Positions 7,272 through 16,548 of a stretch of 64,000 bases of DNA are shown one piece after another (positions within the stretch are counted from its first letter, which is position 1; each line of letters begins with the position of its first letter). This DNA comes from UBA4744 sp963723165 (GTDB lineage: Bacteria; Actinomycetota; Acidimicrobiia; Spongiisociales; UBA4744), in NCBI GenBank assembly GCA_963723165.1, contig CAVRPP010000002.1:1-64000 (forward strand), in the 5' to 3' direction. Position numbers and translations under genes: made by a program. The notes beneath the pieces were generated by a model. That model was not told the origin of the DNA and did not search any database. It saw only the letters and a program-made list of their open reading frames with translations.

Positions 7272-9053
7272 GTGAGCATTCTCTGTGGCATTCTCGGTGA
7301 GTCGGAGAACGAAGCCGGTGACGCCTTGCGCCGCATGGCTGCCGCCGCCCCTCTGCCCCCGGAAGACCTCTCCATCGTTCGATTGGGTACAGTGTCACTC
7401 GGCTGCACGAAGAGTATGTGGCCGGTCCAATCAGGCTTGGTCAAAGCCGAAGATCTCGCTGCGGTCTTCTTGGGGATGTTCGATAATCTCGAGGACATCG
7501 CTCGCGATCTCGATCAGACTGTTCGACGGGTCATCGAGCGAGAACCCGCCGCGGTTCTTGTTGAGATGTTTCGTCGTTACGGCGATGACACGCCGCGTCG
7601 CATTCGGGGAATGTTCAGCGGTATTATTACGGATGGGAACCAGGTCTGGCTGTTCCGCGATCAGATTGGCTTCTGGCCCCTCTTCTACCATTGGGATCGT
7701 CGCCGATTGGTCTTCGCCACCCATGCGAGACAGGTGACGGCCGGAGCAGGCCTTCGGGATGAGCCCGACCTCGAGGTAGTTCAGAAGGGATTCTTCCGTA
7801 ACCTCGGCGTCGATCCTCGCTGCGCCCTCAAGGGCGTTGAGCGTATCCCCCCGGCCACGATCACCACCTGCACCGGCGGCAGGCTGGTGCACGAGCGGTA
7901 CTGGCGGCCCGAGTCTCTGCTTGAAGCCGGAGGGCTGGCGCCCGGCGATGTTCCTGAGCGGTTCGATGAGCTCATGATGCAAGCGGTCCTCCGTACCCTC
8001 AAAGGCGACGATGTTGTCTCCCTATCGGGGGGCATAGACTCGCCTGCCGTGGCCGGATATGCAGCCCCCATCTCGAAACTGATATTCGGGCACACCCTCG
8101 GCGCTCTTTCCGTTGCCTACCCACAGCATCCTTCTGTCGATGAGAGCGATCTCATCATCGAAGTAGCCAACTCACTCGATATGCCTTATCACCTCTATCA
8201 GACGGAGGTGAAGGCGCTGGATCGGTTTGAGCACATCATGGGGGTACTCGACGGGCCGTTCCCGATGAGTTCCCTGACTGAGAGGCTGTCCCACCTGGAA
8301 AAGGCCAGATCACTCGGGTTCAGCAACATGCTCACGGGCGAATTGGCGGAGTATCTGATCGACATGCGGGATAACCTGCTCTCGCACCTTCTGTCTCATG
8401 GCCGCATCAGGCCTGCCGTGGATCACGTTCGAGGTCTTCGGGCGGGAGGGCTCACCGGGCGACAGATCGTGCGCCGCTCGGTTTCGTCGATCGCTCCGGC
8501 GGTGATCCTCGATCTCATGCGGCGATCGCAAGCTGGACCCCCGGTTTCGCCTGCTCCACCCGAGTGGCTGGACATTGAGGCGTTTCCCCGTCCGACCGAG
8601 TTTCCGGTCCGGGAGCGATGGCGAGCGAACCAGCTGGCTGCGTTTGGCGGTCCCGGGTTGGCGTTTGAGGCTGAATACGCGATCCAGGCATTGAGCGGGG
8701 TCTGGATTCGGCTTCCGTGGGCGGACATCGACTTATGGGAGTTCTTTCTGGGTCTTCGTGCTGAGATCAAGTATCCAGACCCCTGGCGAAAGACCCTGGT
8801 ACGTGAGCTGATCAAAGGCAGAGTTCCTGACAGCATTCGAAATCGGACAACGAGGACCTTCTTCGATGCGTCCATGATGGAGGCAATCGACTATCCATCG
8901 CTGCGAGCCTGGCTCGTCGATTCTGAGTTCCAGCTGGACGGCGTCGACTACGCCATGCTGGAGGATCAGCTGGAATCAGAATCCCTGACCCTGTCGGGAT
9001 TCATGTGGGCGAAAGACCTAGCCTCGGTGCACGCTTTCATGTCGCGTTGGTGA
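7272..9053 (+). CDS. Asparagine-synthase-like protein (lasso cyclase, C-type)
   Basis: 593-aa homologue of class B asparagine synthetase. The N-terminal third is a glutaminase-like domain (starts MSILCGILGE), and the C-terminal part carries the ATP-pyrophosphatase loop SLSGGIDS at about residues 250-257. In lasso pathways this protein adenylates an Asp/Glu side chain of the core so that the N-terminal amine closes a macrolactam. The context (PqqD-like gene, precursor, HprK-like kinase) supports that role over asparagine synthesis. Start GTG 7272: the first codon after an in-frame stop at 7260, with AGGG at 7261-7264. It converges on the kinase gene, 15 nt away. Confidence 0.85.
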   Translation: MSILCGILGESENEAGDALRRMAAAAPLPPEDLSIVRLGTVSLGCTKSMWPVQSGLVKAEDLAAVFLGMFDNLEDIARDLDQTVRRVIEREPAAVLVEMFRRYGDDTPRRIRGMFSGIITDGNQVWLFRDQIGFWPLFYHWDRRRLVFATHARQVTAGAGLRDEPDLEVVQKGFFRNLGVDPRCALKGVERIPPATITTCTGGRLVHERYWRPESLLEAGGLAPGDVPERFDELMMQAVLRTLKGDDVVSLSGGIDSPAVAGYAAPISKLIFGHTLGALSVAYPQHPSVDESDLIIEVANSLDMPYHLYQTEVKALDRFEHIMGVLDGPFPMSSLTERLSHLEKARSLGFSNMLTGELAEYLIDMRDNLLSHLLSHGRIRPAVDHVRGLRAGGLTGRQIVRRSVSSIAPAVILDLMRRSQAGPPVSPAPPEWLDIEAFPRPTEFPVRERWRANQLAAFGGPGLAFEAEYAIQALSGVWIRLPWADIDLWEFFLGLRAEIKYPDPWRKTLVRELIKGRVPDSIRNRTTRTFFDASMMEAIDYPSLRAWLVDSEFQLDGVDYAMLEDQLESESLTLSGFMWAKDLASVHAFMSRW

Positions 9054-9068
9054 CAACGTTGTGACTCG

Positions 9069-9989
9069 CTAGGCGGTCTGTCGAACAATGGCTTCGATCG
9101 TGTCTGCCAGAGCATCGACCGTCAATTCCCGGAAGAGGTCCCATGCCGGAACGCGACGTACGACGTCGGCAAGGCCGCCGAATCCGCGTACGTGATCTTC
9201 GTCTCCTGGCAGGAAGAATGACTGGCTCCACAGATCTCGGAGAGTGTCGGGGGGACGCCGTGCCTCGAAGCGAGGCGGCCCCTCACCTTCCCGGAGGAAC
9301 AGGATTCCGCACAGTGGCACCTTTTCGCCGGTGCCACGTCTGTCGGGATTGATAGCGTTGTACACCTTCACATCACTCCGGTAGGGCACATAGGTATCCG
9401 GCAAACCAAGTGTCGAAGCCATATCGAGGCGCATCCGCAGGACGGCCGGTCCGGGATACACCCAGTCCCCGCCTTCGGTGCGGCAACAGCTGAGGTCGTC
9501 ACTCAAGGTTCGAAACCCCGCCGCATGGAAGGCCGCGGCGAGCGTCGTCTTGCCGGCGGTGGTCGGGGCAGCGAGCAACACGGCTCGACCTCCGAGATCA
9601 ATCGATGCTGCGTGGAGAGCAACGTCTCCCCGGTGGATCGCACAGAGAGCCGTCGGGGTGCTCCACAAGAGAGCTTCTCGCATGGGCGGTTCTGTGTCTC
9701 CCCAGACTTGGATCGATTCGCGTTCGAGGTCAACGATGAACTGCTGGTAGTCGCCGATTGATACTCCGTAGGAGTTGCCGTCGAGATAGATGGTCGTCTT
9801 GGCTCGCTTGCCCGGTATGCGCGGCCATTCGACAAGCTGTTGGCCCAGCTCGGTAGGTGCCTGACCGGTCGACATCTCAACGTGAAGCGGGTGTTCACTT
9901 CCCGATCGCCCGAAGAGAATCGGGCTTTCCGAGTCGATGGTAAAACCGGTGCAAGTGTTGAGAGGAGAAACCTCGCTCGTGTCGTGCAT
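9069..9989 (-). CDS. HprK-like precursor-peptide kinase of the RiPP cluster
   Basis: 306-aa protein with an HPr-kinase-like C-terminal domain: P-loop APTTAGKTTLAAAF, then TLSDDLSCC as the Walker-B-like acidic pair, then VLRMRLD. HprK-like proteins in lasso clusters of the paeninodin type phosphorylate a Ser/Thr of the precursor, and this is the likely role here; S42, S45 and T52 of the 53-aa precursor are candidates. I chose ATG 9989 because the longer ORF (to 10091) runs into the preceding gene and its extra N-terminus is basic and unlike protein. Unlike the other cluster genes it is on the minus strand, 40 nt downstream of the molybdopterin oxidoreductase gene, so it may be co-transcribed with that. 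Confidence 0.78.
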   Translation of the reverse strand: MHDTSEVSPLNTCTGFTIDSESPILFGRSGSEHPLHVEMSTGQAPTELGQQLVEWPRIPGKRAKTTIYLDGNSYGVSIGDYQQFIVDLERESIQVWGDTEPPMREALLWSTPTALCAIHRGDVALHAASIDLGGRAVLLAAPTTAGKTTLAAAFHAAGFRTLSDDLSCCRTEGGDWVYPGPAVLRMRLDMASTLGLPDTYVPYRSDVKVYNAINPDRRGTGEKVPLCGILFLREGEGPPRFEARRPPDTLRDLWSQSFFLPGDEDHVRGFGGLADVVRRVPAWDLFRELTVDALADTIEAIVRQTA

Positions 9990-10029
9990 GTCGCTGATGG
10001 TTGCGCCTCTCCTTGGACCGAAACGGTTG

Positions 10030-12252
10030 TCAGCCCTTCGAGACTTCGACCGGGATGGCGTTGAGTATGGCATTGCCGGAGAGGGCATCAAGGGGTTCGG
10101 TTGAGGTCAGCAGGTTGGAGTTGACGCCCGGCCGGCCGGCGGCCACCGCCAGCCGGGTTCCGGCCATGTCGTGACCCCAGCCGTGGGGGAGGCTGACCGT
10201 GCCCGGCATGATGTCTTCGGTGACCTCGACCCGAGCGGTGACCGTGCCGGTGGGATTGGACACCCGCACCTCTTCCCCGTCGCCGACTTCTGCTGCCCGG
10301 GCATCATCGGGGTGCATCAGCAGGGTGCACCGATCCTTCCCCTTGACCAGGATCTCGAGGTTGTGCATCCACGAGTTGTTTGACCGGAGGTGGCGCCGGC
10401 CCACCAGCAACAGCCCTTCACCGGGTGCCTCGTCGAGGGTGTCCGCCAGCCGGGCCGCGTCTTCCATGATCGGCGGTGGAGCCAATTCGATCTTGCCCGA
10501 GGTCGTGGTCAACAACCCGGGCAGGCGCGGCTGCAGTGGCCCCAGATCGATCCCGTGAGGATGATCGATCAGCCTGGCTACCGACAGCCCGTCCGGGTCT
10601 TCTCCGAACCGGTCACCGTAGGGGCCGGTCCGCAGGAGATAGTCGAGGATCCGGACCGGACCGCGGTACTGGTTCAGATTGCCGAGGATCTCTTCCGGAT
10701 CCCGCCCCGAGATCGGTGAGTCAGCGCTGCTCACCGCCTGGTTGACGGTGGCGGCGATGCCCCATCCGTCTGCCAGGTTCGGGTCGGCGTCGGCGCCCTG
10801 CCCGGAAGCGACCAGCGCCAGTCGGGTGAGGATCTCCCACTCTTCCATCTCGCTCTGGGGGATCAGCGTCGGGGGTGAGTAGTTGGCGATGTTGCGGACC
10901 GACAGCGTGTAGAAGGCGAAGTCGTAGTGACCGCGGGAGAGGGGCGGGGGAGGCGGCAGGATGACGTCGGCATGGCGGGTGGTCTCGTTGATGTAGAAGT
11001 CGACGCTGACCATGAAGTCGAGCGAGGCGAGTGCCTGGTCGAGGCGAGCCCCGTCCGGGGTGGACAGGACCGGGTTGCCTGCCACGGTGACCATGGCTCG
11101 CACCTGTCCGGTGCCCGGCGTCTCGATCTCCTCGGCCAGGGTGGCTACCGGCAGTTCGCCCCGCACTTCGGGGTAGTCCTTGACCCGGCTGCTCCAGCGT
11201 CCGGTCCGGAAGTGACGCCCGGAAGAAGGCGGACGGGCGTGGGCGGCCAGAGGGAACATCGCCCCACCGGGTGCGTCTAACGCCCCGATCAGCACGTTGA
11301 TGACATCGGCCAGCCACGACGCCACGGTTCCGAACTCGACCGTGTGGGTGCCGACCCTCCCGTACACCACCGCCGTCGGGGCGGCCGCCAGTTCCCGGGC
11401 GATCCGGCGGATCGTGTCGGCGGAGACGCCGCACCGGCCGGCCACCACCTCCGGGGAGAACCGCTCGGCCAGCTTGGCGACCCCGGCGATACCTCCGGTC
11501 AGCTCCGACAAGCGGCCCGGCTTAGTGAGCCCTTCCTCGAACAGCACGGCCACGATGGCGAAGAGCAGCAGAGGGTCCGTGCCCGGCCGGATGAACAGGT
11601 GCTCGTCTGCGGCCCGGGCGGTGCGGGTACGGATCGGGTCGACCACCACCAGCTTTCCACCCCGTTCCTGCATGGCTTTGATCCGGCCCGGCCAGTCAGG
11701 GGCGCTGGCCAGGCTGCCGTTCGATACGAACGGATTGGCGCCCAGCATCAGCAGATAGTCGGTCCGGTCGATATCGGGGACCGGAATCGAGTCCGGGTGT
11801 CCAAACATCAGTCCGCTCGACACGTGCTTGGGCATCTGGTCGACGGTGCTGGCCGAGAAGATGTTCTTTGTGCCGATGGCTTTCAGAAGCGGCTTGACGT
11901 ACAGCGGTCCCGCCATCGTGTGCACGTTGGGGTTGCCGAGATAGGCGGCCACAGCATCGCCACCGTGCCGTTCGATGATGGGGCGCAGCCCGGCCTCGAT
12001 CATCTGGAAGGCCTCGTCCCACGAGACCTGCTCCCACTCGTCACCCCTGCGGATCACCGGCGCCCGTAGCCGGTCCGGATCGTCGTGCAGTTGGCGCAGG
12101 GTGGATCCCTTGGGGCAGATGAAGCCTTTGCTGAACACGTCTTCGCGATCGCCCCGGATCCGGGTGACGGCTCCATCCAGGACGGTGATCTCCAGGCCGC
12201 AGGTCGCTTCGCAGAGAGGGCAGGTTCGGAAGGTGGTGCTGGTCTCGCTCAT
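10030..12252 (-). CDS. Molybdopterin-dependent oxidoreductase (DMSO-reductase superfamily)
   Basis: 740-aa catalytic subunit. The N-terminus has a [4Fe-4S] site (CPLCEATC at about residues 11-18 and CPKG near residue 46), followed by the bis-MGD binding domains; the C-terminal molydop-binding domain includes RSNNSWMHN and LPHGWGHDMAG. No selenocysteine codon or Tat signal is evident, so a cytoplasmic enzyme is likely. It resembles the stand-alone formate-dehydrogenase-like oxidoreductases of actinobacteria, whose substrate is usually not known. No electron-transfer subunit gene is adjacent. The kinase gene of the RiPP locus follows on the same strand. Confidence 0.88.
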   Translation of the reverse strand: MSETSTTFRTCPLCEATCGLEITVLDGAVTRIRGDREDVFSKGFICPKGSTLRQLHDDPDRLRAPVIRRGDEWEQVSWDEAFQMIEAGLRPIIERHGGDAVAAYLGNPNVHTMAGPLYVKPLLKAIGTKNIFSASTVDQMPKHVSSGLMFGHPDSIPVPDIDRTDYLLMLGANPFVSNGSLASAPDWPGRIKAMQERGGKLVVVDPIRTRTARAADEHLFIRPGTDPLLLFAIVAVLFEEGLTKPGRLSELTGGIAGVAKLAERFSPEVVAGRCGVSADTIRRIARELAAAPTAVVYGRVGTHTVEFGTVASWLADVINVLIGALDAPGGAMFPLAAHARPPSSGRHFRTGRWSSRVKDYPEVRGELPVATLAEEIETPGTGQVRAMVTVAGNPVLSTPDGARLDQALASLDFMVSVDFYINETTRHADVILPPPPPLSRGHYDFAFYTLSVRNIANYSPPTLIPQSEMEEWEILTRLALVASGQGADADPNLADGWGIAATVNQAVSSADSPISGRDPEEILGNLNQYRGPVRILDYLLRTGPYGDRFGEDPDGLSVARLIDHPHGIDLGPLQPRLPGLLTTTSGKIELAPPPIMEDAARLADTLDEAPGEGLLLVGRRHLRSNNSWMHNLEILVKGKDRCTLLMHPDDARAAEVGDGEEVRVSNPTGTVTARVEVTEDIMPGTVSLPHGWGHDMAGTRLAVAAGRPGVNSNLLTSTEPLDALSGNAILNAIPVEVSKG

Positions 12253-12301
12253 GATGTCTCCGAGCGTACCGGAGGCTCGGCCGCCGCGCCCCGCAGGGTC
12301 T

Positions 12302-14128
12302 CTACGCCGTCAGCGAGAGGATCATGTCACCGTCCCCGATTCCCCGGTAGGGATCTCCGTTTTCGCTGGTGATGACGGCCAATCGCTGGTTGGGCTTGAT
12401 CACGAACAGGGGCACGCTCTCCTGGTTGGCGGCCCGGAAATCGCCGACGGTGAACTCGGAGGTGATGGACGTGTTGCGGATCGTCGCTCCCTCCCGGATC
12501 AGCTTCGACAACTTCTCGTAACCGGCTTCGGCGCCGAAGAGGAGACGACCGGCCAGGTGAGTGGTGGCGCTGCTGTCGACCCCGGCGGGCACCCGGCCGG
12601 GCGCCAGTTGATACGTCTGGGCTCGTCCGAAGATCCCGGTGAAACGGGTGACGGCCAGCGTGTTGACGTCGTCGTTGGGGGTGAGGGACAGCACCCGGCC
12701 GATGCCCGAGAGATCCAATTCCAGGTCGACGTCCTCGACCAACACATTTCCGTAGTGAGTCTCGAGCCCGGCCATCCTGGCCCGGTACTCGTCGCGCCGG
12801 TTGGTGGTGGCGAGCAGCACCGGGAAGTCCTGTTCGACCAGCGCCGCGGCGATGGTGCGCTCCAACCGCCCGGCCCCGATGATCAGCACGCCTTCCTGAC
12901 TGCGTTTGGCCAGGCCCAGCGAACGGGCGATGGGTGCCATGCCAAGTCCGTAGATGATCACGGTGCCGACGATGACGGCAAACACCAGCGGGGTCAGCTC
13001 TTCTGCCCCGGCTACGCCTTCTGCCTCCAACTCGAGGGCGAAGACCGAAGCGATGGAGGCCGCCACGATCCCGCGTGGGGCCACGGTACCGATGAGGATC
13101 CGGTGGCGCCACGAGAGGGTGGTCCGCAGGGTCGACAGCATCGAGGCGAGCGGCCGGGCGACGAAGACCAGGGCCGCCAGGATCCCTACGGCTCCCGCCC
13201 CGATCAGGCCCAGCTGGTCGCCGCCGACGCGGGCGCTGAGCACGATGAAGAGGACACCGATGAGCAAGACTCTGATCGTCTCGGAGAAATGGAGGATCTG
13301 TTCGGTGCTCACCCTCCGGTGGTTGGCGAGCACCATGCCCATCGTCGGGGTGGCCAGCAGACCGGCCTCGGGCACCAGGCGGTTGGCGATGACGAAGCCG
13401 ACCAGGGCCGTGCCGAGCCCGACAAGGGAGAGCAGTTGTTCGGGGACCCAGTGTCGGCGGAGGGCGATGATCAGGCCAACCCCGAAAATGATGCCGATCG
13501 CCACGCCTACCAGCAGGAACAATCCGACCTCGCCCGCAATCGACGACGCCGACGCTCCGTCCCCGATCAAGAGCACATCAAAGGTGATTACGGCCAGCAG
13601 CACCCCGATCGGATCAACCAGGATGCTCTCCCATTTGAGAATGGGGCCGACCGGCCGGTCGGGTCGCACATGGGACAACAACGGACCGATCACCGTAGGC
13701 CCGGACACCACCAGGATTGCCCCCAGCAGCAGGGCCAGGCCGGCCGAGAGGTCGGTGAACAGCAGGGCCGCTCCCCATCCAACCGCCCAGGTGACCAGCA
13801 CCCCAACCGTGACGAGCAGCCATATGACCCTGGCGTGACCGTGGATCTCGCGCAAACGCAGGCTGAGCCCGCCCTCGAAAAGGATTACGCCGACCGCCAG
13901 CGAGACCAATGGCAGGAGGAGGTCGCCGAGCAACTCATCCGGGTTGAGGACACCCAGCACAGGACCCAGTAGGAACCCGGCAAGCAGATAGGCGAGGATG
14001 GACGGTATCCCGGTGCGGACCGCCAGCCAGTTGAGTCCGACCGCCAGCACCACTATCCCGGCGAACAAAACGCTGGGATCTTCCAGGATGCCTTCAGCAG
14101 ACACCAGAGCCAGATGGAGTGTGGACAT
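12302..14128 (-). CDS. Cation:proton antiporter with C-terminal TrkA-N (RCK) domain
   Basis: 608-aa CPA-type antiporter. Residues about 1-400 form some twelve membrane helices (for example LAVGVILFEGGLSLRL and LLLGAILVVSGPTVIGPLL, the conserved helix region of Na+/H+ and K+/H+ exchangers). Residues about 405-520 form a Rossmann domain beginning GVLIIGAGRLERTIA, and a short TrkA-C-like end follows. It would exchange Na+ or K+ for H+ under nucleotide control. The upstream PLP-enzyme gene ends 3 nt before its start, so the pair is probably co-transcribed. Confidence 0.92.
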   Translation of the reverse strand: MSTLHLALVSAEGILEDPSVLFAGIVVLAVGLNWLAVRTGIPSILAYLLAGFLLGPVLGVLNPDELLGDLLLPLVSLAVGVILFEGGLSLRLREIHGHARVIWLLVTVGVLVTWAVGWGAALLFTDLSAGLALLLGAILVVSGPTVIGPLLSHVRPDRPVGPILKWESILVDPIGVLLAVITFDVLLIGDGASASSIAGEVGLFLLVGVAIGIIFGVGLIIALRRHWVPEQLLSLVGLGTALVGFVIANRLVPEAGLLATPTMGMVLANHRRVSTEQILHFSETIRVLLIGVLFIVLSARVGGDQLGLIGAGAVGILAALVFVARPLASMLSTLRTTLSWRHRILIGTVAPRGIVAASIASVFALELEAEGVAGAEELTPLVFAVIVGTVIIYGLGMAPIARSLGLAKRSQEGVLIIGAGRLERTIAAALVEQDFPVLLATTNRRDEYRARMAGLETHYGNVLVEDVDLELDLSGIGRVLSLTPNDDVNTLAVTRFTGIFGRAQTYQLAPGRVPAGVDSSATTHLAGRLLFGAEAGYEKLSKLIREGATIRNTSITSEFTVGDFRAANQESVPLFVIKPNQRLAVITSENGDPYRGIGDGDMILSLTA

Positions 14129-14131
14129 CGT

Positions 14132-15826
14132 TCAGCTCACCCTGGTGTCACCGGGGAGCGGGAACCAGCGCAGGTGCTCGAAGTCGTCGGTGAGTTCGAG
14201 ATCGTCCCGTTCCGGATCGACGCCGGGCGCCTCAGCCAGAATTGCCCGGGCTTCCTCGAGGTATCCGGCCAACGCCGATTCCGGAGCATGGTCCCGGTGG
14301 GGCGGGTAGCTCATGTGGCCATCCGCATAGGAGATGTTGTTGAGGCTCATCGGCGCCCCGGCGGGCCTGTCCTGGTGACGCCAGCGGCCGGCGGCCGGGT
14401 CAAATCGGTACAAAGGGAGCAGCTTCCACCCCTGTTCGGCAACCAGATGGACGGCCGCCAGGATGTAGTCGAACACGGCTTCCGAAATGAAATAGTTGAA
14501 GTTGACCCGCACCCAGCCGGGTTTGATGCCCTCGCACCCGCGGGCTACCTCTCTGGCAAATTCGTGGGAAGTGTCCAGGTCGATGCCCAGCAAACGGTGA
14601 CCATACGGTCCGGCACATGAGCAACCGCCCCGCGACTGGATGCCGAACAGGTCGTTGAGCAGAGCCACAACATAGTTGTGGTGAAGGAACCGGTCGCCGA
14701 ACTTGACGACGAACGAGACTATCGAAAGACGTTCCGCCTCATGGTTCCCGAGCACGTCCAGGTTCGGGTCGGCGCACCACGAAGCGATTGCTCGCCTAAT
14801 GAAGCTCTCTTCACGCAGGCGGATGGTGTCGGTCCCGACGGTCTGCTTGAGCTGGAAGACAAGTCCGGCCCGGATCGATTCGATGATGGCCGGGGTGCCA
14901 CCCTCTTCGCGGACTTCGATGTCGTCGAGATACCGGTGCTCGGTCGGATTGACATAGGCGACCGTTCCTCCACCGGGTACGGCAGGCACCCGGTTGTGGA
15001 ACAACTCCTTGCGGGCCACCAGCAGGCCCGGTGTACCGGGACCTCCGATCAGCTTGTGCGGGGAAAGGAAGATGGCATCCTTGTATGCGAACTCGCCGTC
15101 GGAGGCGTCATCGGTGGGTCCCATGTCGATGCCGATGTACGGGGCGGCGGCGGCGAAATCCCAGAACGACAGAGCACCGTGTTTGTGGAGCATGACGGAA
15201 ACGCTGCGCACGTCCGTGATGATGCCGGTCACATTGGACGCGGCTGAGAAGCTGCCGATCTTGAGGGGGCGGTCGGCGTGCTCCTCCAGCTGCCGTTGGA
15301 GATCGGCCAGGTCGACGTGACCGTCTTCATCTTCGGCGATGACCACCAGATCGGCGATCGACTCGCGCCAGGGCAGTTCGTTCGAGTGGTGCTCGTAGGG
15401 TCCGATAAACACAACCGGCCGCTCGTCGGCGGGGATGAAGCCGGTCAGGTTGTATTCGTCGTCCAGGTTGGCCGGGATCCGCAACCCCAGCACCCCGATG
15501 AGCCGGTCGATGGCCCCCGTGGTTCCCGACCCGCAAAAGATCACCGCATGATCGTCGGTGGCCCCGACTGCTTCCCGGATGATGGTGCGGGCTTCTTCCC
15601 GGAACCGGCTTGTCTGGAGGCCGGTTCCCGAGCTCTCGGTGTGGGTGTTGGCGTACAAGGGCAGCACCGATTCCCGGATGAAGTCCTCGATGAAGGCCAG
15701 CGATCGTCCCGACGCGGTGTAATCCGCGTAGGTGACCCGGCGCGGCCCGAACGGCCCGGCCACCACGTCGTCGTCGCCGATAACGGCATTGCGGATGGTC
15801 TCGATCAGGTCCGGTCCGTTCTTCAT
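14132..15826 (-). CDS. Aminotransferase class V-fold PLP enzyme (cysteine-desulfurase/lyase-like)
   Basis: 564-aa fold-type I PLP enzyme. The start of the domain (VTYADYTASGRSLAFIEDFI), the phosphate-binding region FCGSGTTGAIDRLIGVL, the aspartate region FWDFAAAAPYIGID and the lysine region AIFLSPHKLIGGPGTPG (Schiff-base Lys in SPHK) are all clear. It carries a C-terminal extension of about 100 aa beyond the usual 400-450 aa. Family members are desulfurases or selenocysteine lyases; the substrate cannot be fixed. ATG 15826 gives the family-like start MKNGPDLIETIRNAV; ATG 15850 is an in-frame alternative. It precedes the antiporter gene by 3 nt. Confidence 0.85.
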   Translation of the reverse strand: MKNGPDLIETIRNAVIGDDDVVAGPFGPRRVTYADYTASGRSLAFIEDFIRESVLPLYANTHTESSGTGLQTSRFREEARTIIREAVGATDDHAVIFCGSGTTGAIDRLIGVLGLRIPANLDDEYNLTGFIPADERPVVFIGPYEHHSNELPWRESIADLVVIAEDEDGHVDLADLQRQLEEHADRPLKIGSFSAASNVTGIITDVRSVSVMLHKHGALSFWDFAAAAPYIGIDMGPTDDASDGEFAYKDAIFLSPHKLIGGPGTPGLLVARKELFHNRVPAVPGGGTVAYVNPTEHRYLDDIEVREEGGTPAIIESIRAGLVFQLKQTVGTDTIRLREESFIRRAIASWCADPNLDVLGNHEAERLSIVSFVVKFGDRFLHHNYVVALLNDLFGIQSRGGCSCAGPYGHRLLGIDLDTSHEFAREVARGCEGIKPGWVRVNFNYFISEAVFDYILAAVHLVAEQGWKLLPLYRFDPAAGRWRHQDRPAGAPMSLNNISYADGHMSYPPHRDHAPESALAGYLEEARAILAEAPGVDPERDDLELTDDFEHLRWFPLPGDTRVS

Positions 15827-15922
15827 GCCGCAATGGTAGATGGGCAGCATCCGATCGGCCCCGTTGTGCTAGTTGCTTTGTTGTGGCAGCCTTGCGGATA
15901 GAACCCGCCAGGAAGGCCACCC

Positions 15923-16492
15923 GTGCCCGCCGTCGACATCCCAGGTTTCGTCACCGATCTCAAGGCCCACGCCGTCGAACATGGGTTTCACATTCACGCC
16001 GAGCGCCACTTCGTGGAGACGTATTCGCTTGGCCAGACCTGGGAGGTGGAGCTCCACCCGGAGGAAGCTTGCGGTGGTCCGCTCGATCTCCATATGACCC
16101 TCGAGATCGATCCGCGGGTTCTGTTGTCGTTTGAGGACGAGATCGTCGAACGCGACGGTGAAGTCGCCGACCTGAAAGAACCCTTTCTCCTACCCATCTA
16201 CTTCAACTGGGCGTTGCCGCCTCTCGACCATCCGCCCGACCTGCTGGTGCTGGCAACCGAACTAGCCGGTGTCGGGGGCGCAGAACTCCCGTTGGAGGTG
16301 TCGGCGATAGATTCGTTTGCTGCAGTGACCGATGCTCCGCGCCGCAGCCTGTCGATCGTGGCCGGTGTGCAGGTGCCGCTTTCGGAGGCCTTCATGGGCG
16401 GCCAGATACCCTGCGAAGTGATGGATCGCTGCCACCAGGTGAGCGAGTTCCTGCTCGACAAGGCCCGCAACTGGCTCAATGCGCCCGACTAA
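15923..16492 (+). CDS. Conserved hypothetical protein (189 aa)
   Basis: Not recognised. A soluble acidic protein with no signal peptide or membrane segment. The start GTG 15923 has a good ribosome site AGGAAGG (15910-15916). The central part (residues about 35-75) is an alternating strand pattern around LDLHMTLEIDPRVLLSF; the C-terminal part is helical (CEVMDRCHQVSEFLLDKARNWL). It is monocistronic, divergent from the PLP-enzyme gene and convergent with the acyl-CoA dehydrogenase gene. Confidence 0.75.
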   Translation: MPAVDIPGFVTDLKAHAVEHGFHIHAERHFVETYSLGQTWEVELHPEEACGGPLDLHMTLEIDPRVLLSFEDEIVERDGEVADLKEPFLLPIYFNWALPPLDHPPDLLVLATELAGVGGAELPLEVSAIDSFAAVTDAPRRSLSIVAGVQVPLSEAFMGGQIPCEVMDRCHQVSEFLLDKARNWLNAPD

Positions 16493-16496
16493 TCCT

Positions 16497-16545
16497 GTTC
16501 TGGCGTCAATAACCTGCGCATAGGCCCGGAAAGTGACGCCAGAAC
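16497..16545. terminator. Bidirectional terminator-like hairpin
   Basis: Perfect 12-bp inverted repeat GTTCTGGCGTCA (16497-16508) and TGACGCCAGAAC (16534-16545) between two convergent genes, with a 25-nt loop and no long T tract. The placement suggests a shared terminator. Confidence 0.55.
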
Positions 16546-16548
16546 GAG

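Noticed and set aside
7272..9053. True asparagine synthetase B for asparagine supply
   Set aside because: Neighbouring precursor, PqqD-like and kinase genes point to a RiPP cyclase, and asnA is present at 46442-47572.
9990..10091. N-terminal extension of the HprK-like kinase
   Set aside because: It overlaps the end of the oxidoreductase gene and is basic, low-quality sequence; ATG 9989 gives a sensible N-terminus.
11975..13972. 665-codon plus-strand ORF opposite the antiporter and oxidoreductase genes
   Set aside because: Gln/Asp/Gly-rich antisense frame crossing two real genes; no recognisable domain.
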